Shown here one piece after another: positions 34,441 through 46,765 of a DNA stretch of 64,000 bases. The position numbers and the translations under genes are program-made. Below the pieces are notes generated by a model. It was not told the origin of the DNA. It saw only the letters and a program-made list of their open reading frames with translations, and made no database searches. The stretch's first letter is position 1. The number at the start of each line of letters is the position of its first letter. This DNA comes from Lunularia cruciata. Lineage: Eukaryota > Streptophyta > Marchantiopsida > Lunulariales > Lunulariaceae. The stretch is taken from positions 55,158,552 through 55,222,551 of the forward strand of contig OX419756.1 in the NCBI GenBank assembly GCA_948567375.1, in the 5' to 3' direction.

Positions 34441-35427
34441 TCTAAGATGACAAGCACAAAAATTGATAGCTATGTGCCTAATTCGGCTACAATTGTAACA
34501 TCATAGTTGTTTTGCTTGAGCCCCTTCTCCTCCTAGAACTCCTTCTCTCCTTTCTTTGACCCGTCCCTATTCTCCTTAGAGAGGTCTTGCTCTTCTATCT
34601 TAGAATCAAATGTTGCCCAATTTTATAGGTATTGGTCCACCAAAATGGTGTGTCTCAGCCCAATAGTTTTGCATTGGTGTTATTGCTTCACCTCCTCCAA
34701 GCGCCCTTGCTATTCTTTGGGTACAAGCGATGGCTTCAAAAAAAATACAAGGATTTTGCACCATTACCTCTTGGCAAATCTGCTATTTTAATCCTCTCTT
34801 GAAATTTGCAAGAGCTTTTGCTGGACTCATATTGATTATTGCAACTTGTAGATCTAGAAGTATCTCCATGTACTCTTGTATGTTATTCTTCTACTTCAAC
34901 CCCTAGAGTTTGGTTCAGGCCATTTGCACAGAATCAAGAAATTGGAAATTCTCGAGCAATCCTTCTTGCTTGGTTGTCCAAGTGAACTCTCTTCCTTCTA
35001 CCAACAATGATCATTCCCAAGCGTCATACCATGTGAGGGCCATATTGGTCAAGTACTCACACGTAAACACCCTTGTAGAATGATCAATGATCTCCGTTTT
35101 GAACAATTGAAGGTATAGATTCATTCTTGAAATCCAATTTTCCACTATTCCCATGGAATGTTGTTCCTTGTAAGGCTCAATGTTGCATGTCTTTTTCATT
35201 TGTAGTAACAATGTGGCTTGGTTGTTGATTGGAATTGGTATCATCGGTATGCATAACTCTCCAAGTACTTCAATTACTGGTGTTGGTTGTTGAGACGGCT
35301 TCCCTTCTTGCATTACTTGATCCTTCTTGACAACACATACTTGATTTTACAATTCTTCCATGGCCATCTTGATTCCTCAAAACTTGTTCAACATCCCTTG
35401 CATCAACTCCTGCAATTGCGGATCCAT
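34441..35427 (-). pseudogene. Element 3 gag
   Basis: The probable start is the ATG at 35427 (MDPQLQELMQGMLNKF). Stops follow, and a capsid-type segment is open at 35313-35011: VENWISRMNLYLQLFKTEII and FTCEYLTNMALTWYDAWE. The rest of gag is broken by stops. A knuckle near 34505-34460 reads CYNCSRIRHIAINF, where the last Cys ligand is replaced by Phe. Confidence 0.78.
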
Positions 35428-36039
35428 GATTCATACACATGACTAATGTTCACTTGCTACTTCCTACTTCTACATAGGGTTAGAATGAGCACTAAAGAGG
35501 ATGCATGAACTATGGGGACTACCATTGGGACCTCAAAGGCTATCAATCATTGATAATATTCCTCACCAAAATTGTGGACTACAAAATCCCTAAACATCAC
35601 TTTTGGTCTAACTACATAATGGATTTCTACTTGCATGTTGAAAGGGTGAGGATTCGGTACATTCAGATCCATAACATTATAATAGAATGTAGATTTTCAT
35701 ATCCCACTCTCTATTGTATACCACCATAGGTAGAATCATTGGGTTTGGTGAACTCATCACTCTGTCCATGAATTCTACTCCAAAGTGATAAATTAGCAAT
35801 ACTCTCATTTGCTCATGTTGGATGTATATAATCTTGATGTGGAATGGATTCAAGAATGGGAAGCTAGGTGCAAGAAATTGTCTTCTTGGTGCATCAATCC
35901 CATTCGTTCTTCTAAAGCCCTTCCCAAGTCTAGTAATTGCACTATGTTCTCCACCTCAAATTACTTAGTTTCAATCGCTCGTACTCTTCCAAGAGGGGTA
36001 CTCTGCTCTCTTGGATTAAAACATCTGCTTTGATACCAT
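35428..36039 (-). other. Element 3 leader with primer-binding site
   Basis: Untranslated leader without convincing ORF. The minus strand next to the LTR reads TGGTATCAAAGCAGATG (about 36023-36039), one mismatch from the initiator-Met-tRNA priming site. Confidence 0.75.
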
Positions 36040-36477
36040 TGTAATACTCTGAGGACAAGAGAACTCTTCAAGAGATACATGAGAGAAAACATAGATTTCA
36101 CACTCAATCCTCCAATGCCCCAAAGGAGCACCTTCTATTTTTTATATAGCCAAAGAGGATCTCCTCCAAAAAAGCTCCACCATAGGATTAGGTACATGGA
36201 TAGGTGAACTGCCATCAAGCTCCACCCTCAGATTACTTGCTTGGATGGGTGGCATGTCGGTCCAAGTCCCATCTGGTTGGTCAAACAGGCTTTGATTAGA
36301 GAGAATCTTTGAGGGAATCTTCTTGTAGGAATATCAAAATCATGTGGGTGAGGTACCATTGGAAAGCTCTTGGTGAGGCAAACCAAGGGAGAGGGAAGGC
36401 TAGCCTATCCTCTATTTGGAGCAAATCTACACAATTGAGGCCTAATTCATCCGTTTAGGCCTTTGAAATTGCCTCCA
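36040..36477 (-). repeat. Start of element 3 5' LTR (outer end not located)
   Basis: Plus-strand start TGTAATACTCTGAGG lies directly against the primer site. No second LTR copy is available in the window, so the outer boundary cannot be placed; it may extend past 36477. Confidence 0.5.
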
Positions 36478-36784
36478 AAGTTTTCAAGCCTATTTTGGCT
36501 TCTTCCCTATTAGTAAAATTGCTCTTTTGGTGATACTTCTATCTGATCTACATTCTCCATCATGTGTAACATCCTTCCAGATGTCACCACCCCAAGTTTC
36601 ACCTTTAGATCATATGCATAGCTATTGATTCTAAAGTTTCCAAGCATGTTTCAATTTTTGGCCTATTCGTAGAAGAACTCTTTTGGTGATACCACTATCT
36701 GATCTGCTTAGTCCATCATGTATAACATCCTTCTAGATATTACCAACCCAAATTTCACCTCTAGATCATTTATCTAGCTATTGG
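36478..36784. repeat. Imperfect tandem repeat of about 150 bp
   Basis: Two adjacent units share blocks in order: ...CTCTTTTGGTGATAC, CTATCTGATCT, CCATCATGTGTAACATCCTT / CCATCATGTATAACATCCTT, and CACCTTTAGATCAT / CACCTCTAGATCAT. Many substitutions separate the units, so the duplication is old. It may be part of the element 3 LTR. Confidence 0.7.
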
Positions 36785-36866
36785 TATTACATGATGCACC
36801 ACCAAATTCAACAAAAGTATCACAATGTAGTGCATATACTTCATCATTGGCGTGATGTTGATCATC

Positions 36867-37391
36867 TTATTTGCATTGAATACACAAATCTCTCCTTCTG
36901 GCCATCTTGGTCAAACTTGGTGAATAATGGTGGTGGTGGTGGTAAAAAAGTGCATGCTTCCTCATCTTTTGCACACTCTTGTCCAAAGTTTTGAATGAGT
37001 AGCTCATCAAGTTTTTGGGTGTAGTCACCTCAAGTATATAAGTATTCTCCAATTCCACATATTCCAAAAATTCTTTTGTTTGACCTTTGTCAACTTCATC
37101 TTCTTTGGAAGGAGCATTATCCTCTTTATCTTTGTCTTCAATCTCCATCTCATCCTCTTCCATTGCTTTGGCTTGGTTTACTTTGCCTTCATCTTTCAAA
37201 GATTTTACCTCTTGCTTTATTTGCTTTTGCAAAGTAGTTGTCTTTGGTTTTAGATGTGTCCCATAATTTTGCTTCTTCTTGTCCTTTTTCACCAAAGGTA
37301 CAAATTTTTGTATATTCAAAAACTGCACATCTAATTCCTCTTTCTCTTCCATTTGAATCATCTCATTTGGGTTGGATAAAAAATAAGACAT
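36867..37391 (-). CDS. Hypothetical charged ORF
   Basis: An open frame of 174 codons with no family I recognise. It is rich in Lys and Glu/Asp (for example KAMEEDEMEIEDKDKEDNAP), contains a central acidic stretch, and near the C-terminus has a run of five to six His encoded by a GGT/ACC microsatellite (about 36923-36943). Position and strand match element 3, directly outside its 5' LTR start, so it may be part of that LTR, an element-associated ORF, or a chance open frame in low-complexity DNA. There is no clear promoter or splice signal. Confidence that it is a real gene is low. Confidence 0.2.
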   Translation of the reverse strand: MSYFLSNPNEMIQMEEKEELDVQFLNIQKFVPLVKKDKKKQNYGTHLKPKTTTLQKQIKQEVKSLKDEGKVNQAKAMEEDEMEIEDKDKEDNAPSKEDEVDKGQTKEFLEYVELENTYILEVTTPKNLMSYSFKTLDKSVQKMRKHALFYHHHHHYSPSLTKMARRRDLCIQCK

Positions 37392-38944
37392 TGAGATTCA
37401 TGGCATGGGAAGTACAGATTCTACTCCTTTGTAAGCAGATTCATACTAGAATAAAAATGAATAACAAAGTGTACAAGGTAATTTAGTTCTTACTCTTCAA
37501 AAACATTATACATTTGCTGGACATGCAAATGGAAAATTTGCCTCCAATCTATACAACTCCCCAAAAACATGTGTTCAAAGTAAACTGATTGGTTTCAAAG
37601 AGGTAGGTAGTCCTTTGGGGTCTAAATAGTTTCATCAAGGGACCTAAAATCATAGGCCATGGTAGTCTTTGTAATAAAAAGTGTGCCATCCTTTGTTTTG
37701 GTGTTTGCCATGAGTGAAGGTTACTCTTTTTTCTCTTTGGAAGAAGGACCTCCCTCCAATACTTGGAATATTTCCTTCCCCCTTTCTTCCTCCAAATATT
37801 TTAGCAAGTGAGGTTATTTCCTTTTTACATAGGAGGAACTCACATCCTTTTTGTACAAAACACAATAAAAGAAAAAAATTTGGAAAATTCAAAAATTTTG
37901 AGCACCACAAAGGTTATTGGAAATTTCAAACTTATAGAATTTTATATAGAAAAAACTATCATTATTAAATATTTACAATCTTATTGGGAACTTAAACCAA
38001 AATTGAAGATCTCCATATAAACAAACAAACAAACAAACAAACAAGAGTTATAATTTCCTAAATCAACATGTCGAGTGATCAAGCATGAAATATACTTGAA
38101 TGTAGTAACTAGTTTACTTCATCCAATACACTAGTTTTATATTTCCTCTATTACAAGTGGGTTGCAATATTACGGTTTGGAGTAATAGAGGCATGTGTAT
38201 TTATTTTAGATTCAAGAATAATGCTTTATCATACTAGAAATGAAAAGAAATTCTCTTTACATTATCCATACTCTACCCGATAAACTTAAAGAATTTTTGA
38301 AGAGATGATCGTAATTTGTAAGAAATATAGTGTGAAATGGGATGGGATTAAGATCTTGATCAAAAGTAGCTGGATCAAAACAAATAAGGAAATGTTTGAT
38401 CATCTTACTTGTGTTGTACATGGTACACAATAAGAGATTCACTTTTGATATACTATTATTATGTAGACTAGTTTGCACCAATGCCCTCCATACACAATAA
38501 GTGCCCGTCTGCACAAACATTTTGTCTATTTTCAAACTCTCCATCGTGTCTCTTCGCTGCCAAACACACTACGCATGTCTATCTGTCTACTACTGCAGCA
38601 ACACAAGGATCCAACTACCACCCAAAACCATATTTTGATGCCTCTAAGGACTATATTTTGGAGCCTCTAAGACCTAGTCTATTTTGTGTCCTCCAAACAA
38701 AATGAGTGGAACATATGAAGCTTGAGTTTAAGCTTAAGTGAATGACATCAAAAGTGCAGTAGCATTGCAGCAATACTTGAATGCACTCCTACCCCTCTCT
38801 CGAAAACAAATCCCCATCAAATTGTAGGATTCGGTCAACTGCAGAAAACATTATTGTCAAAGTCTCTCCACTATCAAATGCTAGTATGTTTGTGGGCATC
38901 AACATCACATTCTGCCACCTCTATGGACCATATTCAAACCCTAC
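37392..38944. other. Intergenic DNA, no gene recognised
   Basis: Short ORFs on both strands have no conserved motif. It contains an (ACAA)n microsatellite at 38020-38044. Confidence 0.45.
38020..38044. repeat. (ACAA)n microsatellite
   Basis: About six perfect AAAC/ACAA units. Confidence 0.95.
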
Positions 38945-39225
38945 TAAAGACCATCCATAGGAGCGCAGTCACATTAGGTGATGTTTCTTGTTCCAGTTGT
39001 GTGTATACTATGCGACTTATGTAGCTCTTGTATCTTTGATGCAGTGGGGTAGATTTCTCGTATACACTCTAGTGGGGCTTAGCTCCATTTTACCCTTTTT
39101 TTTTTTCTCTCCTTTCTCCGGCTTGATGGGGTCTTCCCATCCTTCGTTTGTTCTAAGCGGGTGCCTTCTTCTTGACTAAAGACCATGCCGTAATATAAAT
39201 AAATAAATAAATAAATATTCCTGTA
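38945..39225 (+). mobile_element. 5'-truncated copy of the REL-type non-LTR element (3' tail)
   Basis: Matches the last part of the ORF and the 3' UTR of the copies at 46766 and 59514: compare CACATTAGGTGATGTTT at 38970, GGGGCTTAGCTCCATTTTA near 39076 and GGCTTGATGGGGTCTTCCC at 39120. It ends in a short AAAT microsatellite (39198-39220), a common 3' end of non-LTR insertions. The preceding 5' part is missing, as expected from incomplete reverse transcription. Confidence 0.85.
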
Positions 39226-41410
39226 GAGGTTATGACATTGGACAAAAGCGTGCAGATTGAAGGTATGCGGTTATGGACTGGAACATTTGGACTCTACTAA
39301 TTTGATCCTCGTTGTGAAAATGTCTATCGAAATGTTATTATTTAATAATTTTATCTAGTGAACTATATTGTTGGGCTATATTCTTAACTATAGTATGGGT
39401 TGACTTATTTATTGCAAATCGTATTATCTTTAGGATTAAAGCCTTTACCTAATTTCCATTAGAGGGTGAACGATGAACTTAATTGAAATACTTTGAAGGC
39501 TTTGATTGCAATTTTCATAAGCACCTTGATACAATAGATAAAACTACAACAACCCACTTGATATTGATACAAGAGAGATAACTTGGAGGGCTAGGAATAG
39601 TAGATTCAATAACTACAACTTGTTGTAGGACTCAAGAATGATATAGTGGATTATCAACGTGGAGGTAAATTTCTACTAGGATGGAAAATAGAAACAGATG
39701 AAACATAGCCGCTGTAGAAATTATAGTATCATTATTAAAATTCTTCAACTGGGTATATATTTATCTATCTTAGATATGTTTTGCTGTGTTACATCTTTTG
39801 TCAATTAAAACAAACGTAAGGTGTTATATATCAGCTAAAACTACACATTTGAAAGATATTGCTGTATTGGACTAAGATATATTGCCACATTCTTTTAGAG
39901 TATTACGCTAAAGAATAATGCTAACTCAATGTGGGGTTCTTTTAGTTTCTTAGAGAATGTACTTCCAAGCATTTCACTTGGTACTAACATATCTCCGTTT
40001 CAGAGATAACTTCATAGACCTGGATTGGTAAACTAAAATTGGAAGAATTCAAAGCATTTGGTTGATTAATGTATAGGAGGTGTTGTACATTAGGGAGTAC
40101 CGGCTATCCACTACACTACACTTCTTATAAACCTTCTTGAGTTAATATTTGACTTGATGTATGACATATAATAACTCGTTCATGAAAGACATATTATGAG
40201 ATTGAGAAACAATATTTATTATAAAATGTGTCTTTTGAGAACTCTTAGATAGATCTCCATATGTTTCCTTAGTTCCGGTCCTAGAAAGTAATACATGTAA
40301 TTCCTATATGACATACCAATCAGCACCAAAATTGCTGAAGATCTCAATATTCATGATTTCCGTAGAAACAAATTCAAATCCTATCCGAACCTAAATAACT
40401 TAGAAAACTTACATCCTTGGACACATAAGTATAGGGATGTATACAACTAAGGCCTGGGCAATGCTTTGGAACCCAACAAATGAGCACTTCAATGATTCTC
40501 GTTGATGAAAATGGTACCGGAAGTTCTCCATCAGTTTTTAACCGGTATCCGGTCCGAAAGAAATCTCCGACCGCTGCCCTCTTGATGTGATGAAAGACGA
40601 GTTAGCAGCCAGTGCCGTATGAATCTACTTTCCTTCAGTTCGGAACCAATGGATAGCCACGAAAACACAATGAGGAGAGAAGCAAGGACAGGAGACGAGG
40701 AGGTCGAGGAGGTCGAGAAGTGGCCAGGAACGAGAGCCGTAGGGGAAACAAACCACCACTTCAAATAACACGCCTTGGCGCTGACTATGGTGGATTCCCT
40801 GTGAATTTTATGAGGCTGGTGGAGTGGATGCCTCCACTTCTTGACAGTCTGCTCCTTGCGAGGGGATCAACTCAAGAGGTGCTGTCCACTGCGAGTTCAA
40901 GCATCTGTGCAGTCCTCTGTCTGAAGCTTCAATGGCTATCCACAGGTTGCGAGGAGTTCGCTGAGGAGTACTGGGAGTTGCTTCGGTAGTCGCGGAGGAT
41001 GCCCTCGGGTTTTGACCGTCGAAATTTTTGAATTCGGGAAGTAAGTAGGCGAATTGTGTGATAGAGAGTAAAATTGGGGATATTTTCTGTTGGATTGTTG
41101 ACTGGAGTTAGAGATGGGATTTTGGGTGGAAATTTCTGATTCGTGAAGTCCGGTCTGGTTGATGGTAACCTGGAATTTTTTGCGCCAATGCGTGTTAAAT
41201 GTCGTGAAGGCGACGGTAGGTGAATTGAAAGTTGAATTTTTTTCCTCCCCTGTGTTATTGCAGCAGCGTTTATCGAAAAATGTGAAGTTAAGAAACTCCT
41301 GTTGTCTCACTATTAAGAAATGCTATCTACCAAGGCAATTCTCAAGCTTATCGGAGGGTGAACGGTCTGGCCGACTCCACCGGGGAAAAATCCCTACTGC
41401 TGGCCCAATT
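39226..41410. other. Intergenic DNA and probable promoter/leader of the plastid protein gene
   Basis: AT-rich to about 40480, then the composition changes to CpG-containing, which marks the start of the gene island. The 40531-41410 stretch probably holds the promoter and 5' leader of the next gene. An ORF at 40720-40989 has no recognisable domain. The frame of the next gene is open back to an ATG at 41159, but the segment before 41411 does not look like a better N-terminus. Confidence 0.5.
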
Positions 41411-44400
41411 ATGGCTTTTACCGGCAACATTAAAGTGAATTCGGCATACAGTGCTATGAGTGGGATCCTCAGCTCTTGGAGGAGTCAGAGTGCTGAAGGG
41501 TTAGGGAGTTACAGGAACCACCAGGGTTTTGTCCAAAGAAATTGCGTTGCTCTGCCGTCCCGGTTTCAAAGTAGTGGCAATAGAATGCCTGCCAGGTCAA
41601 GGATTTTCTGTCAAGCTGGGAGGCGACATCATCGGAGGCGGGACTCGGACTTCGGAGTACCACAGGTGAAGACGAAGGACAAGGAGAATGTGGAGAGAGT
41701 GAGCTACAGCAGGAATAGCAGAGGGTCAGATAAAGTGGTCATTACATTAGACCCGGACGAATGGAAGCAACGGGCAGGAGATGTGGTCATAGTAGCTAAG
41801 AGAGCCGCTCAACGATCTATGGATAGGATAGTGATGGTAGGTCAAGATTTAGCTGATGAAAGTGCTGAGGCATGGAGGGAGTTGCGAAGTAGCATCGTGG
41901 TCCAGAGAGACAAGCGTGTTGTGATTGCCCTCAAACGCTCGACGATTAATTTTGCTGGTAAAGTACTTCTATGGTCTGTCTTAGGGACATTGTTTGTTAA
42001 GGTATTTATGCATCTGGTAAGGGAGTACAGATGGGGCTGGGACGATTTTTCTGGGCCCAGAAGGGCGGTACGAGATAGGAGTTTAGGAGGAAGGGAGGTG
42101 ATGCTTGGCAGCAAAGGGGTTAAGCTCTGGGAAGGGGGCCCGGCTAAAAGGGCTTATAGCCCCACACAGGGAACTTTCAATCCTTTAGACGGTGTAGAGA
42201 CATCACGTTCAGAGAAAGTCCTCAGGAGCAAAAGGGACCGAGGTGTAGGAGTTGGTGTATCGAACAAGGTTCATCGGCTTCCTGGCTGGTGGCCTAGGGA
42301 TGCTATGCCACCGTCTGCCTCCATAATTACCCGCCAGAAAGCTGAAGAAGAAGCGCACAAGCTTGTGCAAGGTGAGTTGGAACTCCTTTTTTGGGAGCGG
42401 ATACTAGTGAATCAGTGGCGCAAACTAATCTCATGACAAAATCTGATAAGCTGCTGGCTGCTTGAAATGTGTCAGGCATAATGCAGAAACGTTTGATTGG
42501 TTACGATTTTGCGTTTGGAGACATGATTGAGGTTGTTATCGCCTACTTTATGCTAGATGTGCATAACGGTGTTTTCCAGATGCAGATGAGGTTCTTTCGT
42601 TATTAGTTTCTTTTCTTTAGAAGTACCTCTCCTACATCTTGCGGATGCTATATATCGCTTGGACTGGTGATGATCTATGGCTCAAGAAATTTTTGAAAAT
42701 AGTAGATTATATCAATTTTGGGATGGCTATATTTCTCCCATTCAGATAAGTACCTTACTCAAGTCCTTTTTGTGGATTGAGCAGCTTAGACAACTATGTA
42801 AGACAGCTGGAATAAAGGTTAAGTTTGACACACCAAACACTCGAGACACTTTCTATCGGGCTGCAATCAATCATGTATTGACGGCTTGCAGTAGGTGGGC
42901 ACACTTCCGTGAATTTCTGCTTTTGTGGTTGGGTTAGGATTTTTCTCAGGAGTATTGAAGTATTCTGTTATAACCCTTCTCAGGTCGGGAGGTGTGGTTT
43001 CTGTTGGGCACGTATCTAGGACAACTACAAATATCTGAGCTAGAACGGTCATTTCCCTGATTTCTAAAGCAGTTTGTCTTGCAATTACTGGTATCTTCGT
43101 ATGTAGAAACACCATGGAAATATTGACTAGAATTGTTTGTCTTCCAGTAGTGCAGGTGAACGATCAATCGGAGACTTTGGCAGCGAAGATGGAGTGAGTT
43201 TCATCGCCGGTTTGGCTTCTAACATCGGTTTGGAGGAGGATCGCGCTGCAACGATGGTGAATGCAGCCGTAGCAGCACGCACTCGAGCTGGTTTTCTTCA
43301 AGTTCGGGTGAGACAAGGACTTCTTTTGCGTCCTTTCGATTTTTCTGGCAAAGTGCTTGTGCTACTCTACATTGGCCGTGTTTCTTCTGCAAGAGCTGCG
43401 TATTACATTAAGAAGATTTTTGGAAGACATGTCGGCCGCCTCCTCGCATCTTTGTCCTAACACACTCATCTAGGACATCATACGAATATCTGGTCTGTAG
43501 TTAGATTACCGCATTATCATAACTCAATCCTGTTAGGCCGTCTGCCTTTCTCATAGTCGTCTACAAACATTTGATATCTCTACTGGCTGCTTAGACCCAG
43601 TGCCACTACAGACCACACCTGGGGCTCCTGAAGGCAATTATGTCGACCCCTTCACTTGAATGTGATGGTTGAACCAGCTTTTTGAATTTGATGCCGTAGA
43701 TTATTGAGGTTATGTTTTGATGGGAAGCTCTGGTGGTTCAAGAACTTCTGCAAGGAGAGATTAGGCTACCGTCACCTACCTTATGGTCACCTCCCAATTT
43801 ACCGTTTGCTATTTACCTGAATGCTCCACCTACCCATGGGCAATGGCGGAATTTTTTTCTTCCCGTCGTCGCAAGGGTTGTATTGTACCTTCATGGCTGA
43901 CTTGGTTTACTTGAGTTCATTGATGTCTGGCAGGCACTTCAACTACAAGGGAAATTTAACGAGTCCGAGGAGGAGCTTATGAAAGTCATACGCATGCACT
44001 CATATTTCCAGCCTGACGCCGATTCGGTTGGATCTCTTCGCTCTCCTGTTTGCTGATGTTGGAGCTGTATTTACCTTCGTAGTGCTTGGCTTATTTGAGC
44101 TATATAGGGACTTTCCCTCACTTATATGCTTTCCCGAACATCTAGCACGTCGAATATTCTAGCACTAGGTTTACTAGTAATCTAGCAATGCATATATGCA
44201 ACCCTTTTGTTTCTCCATGTCTTAGTTGGTCACCGCCAGGACGATCCTGGATTAAGAGTCTGTAACGTAATAATAGTTGACTAATTAGCTTGCGGGCTTA
44301 AATTTCACGTCATGTTTTAATGGCATTGCCTTTGTTGGCTTGGCAGCCTGAGATGGAGCTCGTTGCTAGAGGACTTCAAAGTCACTTTGATAGGGAAGGG

Positions 44401-44493
44401 AAACTCGAATTATTAGAGTCTTATGAGAAGATGGGAGGTACTAAAACCAAGAGGGTCGCTGAAGAAGCCCTTGGATTAGGTTTGTCCTGCTGA
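41411..44493 (+). CDS. Predicted plastid membrane protein of unknown function, six exons
   Basis: My exon model is 41411-42371, 42476-42531, 42785-42894, 43148-43307, 43934-44026 and 44347-44493. All introns are GT-AG with consistent phase, giving 508 residues. The start at 41411 (MAFTGNIKVNSAYSAMS) is chosen because the next 70-odd residues are Ser/Arg/Ala-rich and nearly free of acids, like a chloroplast transit peptide; an upstream in-frame ATG at 41159 is possible. One hydrophobic helix (about residues 179-200, VLLWSVLGTLFVKVFMHLV) is followed by a basic loop and an LPGWWP motif at 290-295. The soluble C-terminal half contains LRQLCKTAGIKVKFDTPNTR, FIAGLASNIGLEEDRAATMV, VAARTRAGFLQ and a helical end. 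These blocks recall a plant-conserved chloroplast family whose role I cannot name. There is no catalytic motif. The neighbour is not functionally linked. Confidence 0.8.
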
Positions 44494-46765
44494 TACTTAG
44501 ATTTAGGAGAAACGGAAGAGAGGATCGTGATGATTACTCTTCATGTATCATATTAGTCATTAGTTTATTCACTCCTGGGTTGACATCGCACCTTGCACCG
44601 GATACATAAAGGTAGTTCAGATACTGAACACAGAAGTTCAGGAAGTGAATTTACTTATCTCTGAGTAATTTGTGAATTGAAGCCATGTAGGTCATTGAGG
44701 TTCGTCAATAGTCATTTCGAGGGTCGTTGAAGTACATGGTTCCACTATGAACAGTCTTGGCCGATTTGAATAAAATCCGAGAGCAGTCGGGTATGCACTA
44801 CGGCCCGCAGTTATCAACTCTTGATCGAATTTTACAAAACGTGGGTAGGCTCATGTGGTTATCGTCGTTCTACTTCCAGTACTGACGCCGTGTTATGCAA
44901 GTCTTGTTGTCATGCGGAGCTGACTAGCTACAGGGAGAACGAAACAGCCATATTCTTCCTTAGCTCTGCACCCCAGCAACCACGGACGCGTAGCTGACCT
45001 CGTCTCTTCTTTCGTAGAGCTGTTATGAAAGAAGACACTTGAGCTGGAAGAACATCCCCAGAGCTTCTCTTTACAGAACATTATTCTTTTTCCGCAAAGA
45101 ATAACGGTCCTTTCTAAGGATGTGAAGGTATGGGAGACTGGATGTAGTTTTGAGGCAGTTGATAATCTTTTTCTCTTCACTTCTAGTTTCAGGTAGCAAG
45201 GAAACTTTAATGCCACAACTACTTAAAGGCCATTCAACTTAGTTTGTAAATAGTCGCAGTTGTTTCGGAATACTATACTGTAGATAGAATATAAATATTG
45301 AATATCCATCAGCCGAGGATTATCTCGAGTTACATATCATCGTAACAACCATCGTACTTCAAAGATTCTGAATTGGGCTCAAGTCTACCATGAGGTGCAC
45401 GAAAAGTTACAAGTTGTCCCGCATGAGCTGCTCTTACTATCGAGTACTTTATGGAACGTCTAGACAGACTTGAGTTCCATGACCATCCAAAAGAGTCATT
45501 CTTGACTTCACATTACGTTTGAGTTGTCAAACGGCCTTGCGAGTCACGCCTAAAGATCAGTCCACACCCACCACGACATCCCTTTCTTTCCAGTTGAGGA
45601 GCCTGTGGTGTTACTCCACAGCACCTTCACAGTTGCGGTCTACATCAATTTCCGCAAGTGATGCAATCATATCCTTTGACAATGACCGTATCTTAGTATG
45701 GTTGAGATTCAATACGACTTTCTATAAGTTTGCAAAAGGCTGTATCTGACTATGAAATATCATTCACTTTTGCCAGGGTCAAGATATAGGAACTCATCGC
45801 GCTTTTTTCCCGATAAGTTCTCGTACACTGCCAATTTACAGGGTACACACAATGTTGCGTAATTAAGATTTATTCCTCGTATTGGATAGTACGTGAGTGA
45901 ATAATGGAAGTGATCTCTGCCAATTGGCTTTCCTATTTCCTCTTTATTCTTTCAAATTCTTCCTGGTTGGAATTATTGTCTTGCTTAAATTGTATTGTGA
46001 AGTAGCTGTTGAAGCAAGGTCAACATGGCTGCTGATGTATGAGTCAGACAGTTCTTTTACTTCAAAATTTATTATGCCAGGCTATCTTTCATTATTGCTT
46101 AGTAATTAATAGCAGCTCACATGGACGACGTTAGTAACTATGTTGCCGCTGTTGACCTCACAACAATCAAATATACATTCACCCCGACCTACACATTCCC
46201 CTGGACAAATTACAAGAAATTCAGTTTGACAAAAGTTTGAACCTCATTCAAAACTGTCATTGCGTACACTGCCGGTGGATATATTATTGCTCCGTGGGAA
46301 CTCATACCTTGACTAAGCATGTCAATGGTAAAATCACAACCTTCAGATATTCCAATTATTCAAAGAATTAAGACTTTACCTATGAATTGTCTCTCATATG
46401 ATTCTGCTACTCTTGCATTATGCGAACTCACTATAATATGTGGGGCCTCCTATTCAGTTGAATATGTTTTGTAAAGTCTAAAAAATGATTATTGTAGAGC
46501 GATACTACATTTTATATTGTAGCGTACCATTTGTTGGAACTAGACCGGAAAGAAACAGTCGTTGAATAGTGTATACTATTGCACAAAAGCGTCTGTGGTT
46601 TAATAAAGTTGAGTAGAGAAAAATTGATAGAAGTAGAAAAATACAATGAATGAGAAAGAATACACTATCTTATATATTTTAGACGGGTCAAGACATTGAT
46701 CTAGTTGTGAGATTCACATTTAGAATATGGATTGATAAAGTGATCAGGCATATACCTGATCACCT
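44494..46765. other. Intergenic DNA downstream of the plastid protein gene
   Basis: Mixed composition with CpG retained in the first kilobase, presumably 3' UTR and spacer. ORFs at 44893-45216 (minus), 45519-45749 and 45897-46109 show no family resemblance or supporting splice structure. Confidence 0.45.

Larger units (their letters stand above)
31152..36040 (-). mobile_element. Element 3: decayed Ty3/gypsy element, truncated by element 2
   Basis: Minus-strand gag, protease, RT, RNase H and integrase are recognisable in the gypsy order, all with stops. An initiator-Met primer site lies at about 36022-36039 and an LTR start (TGTAATACTC on the plus strand) at 36040. The integrase ends abruptly at the element 2 LTR. 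The 3' LTR was not found. Coding decay is greater than in elements 1 and 2, fitting the oldest layer of the nest. Confidence 0.87.

Noticed and set aside
40720-40989. ORF as the first exon or a separate small gene
   Set aside because: No conserved motif and no clear in-frame splice to the plastid protein gene; more likely leader sequence.
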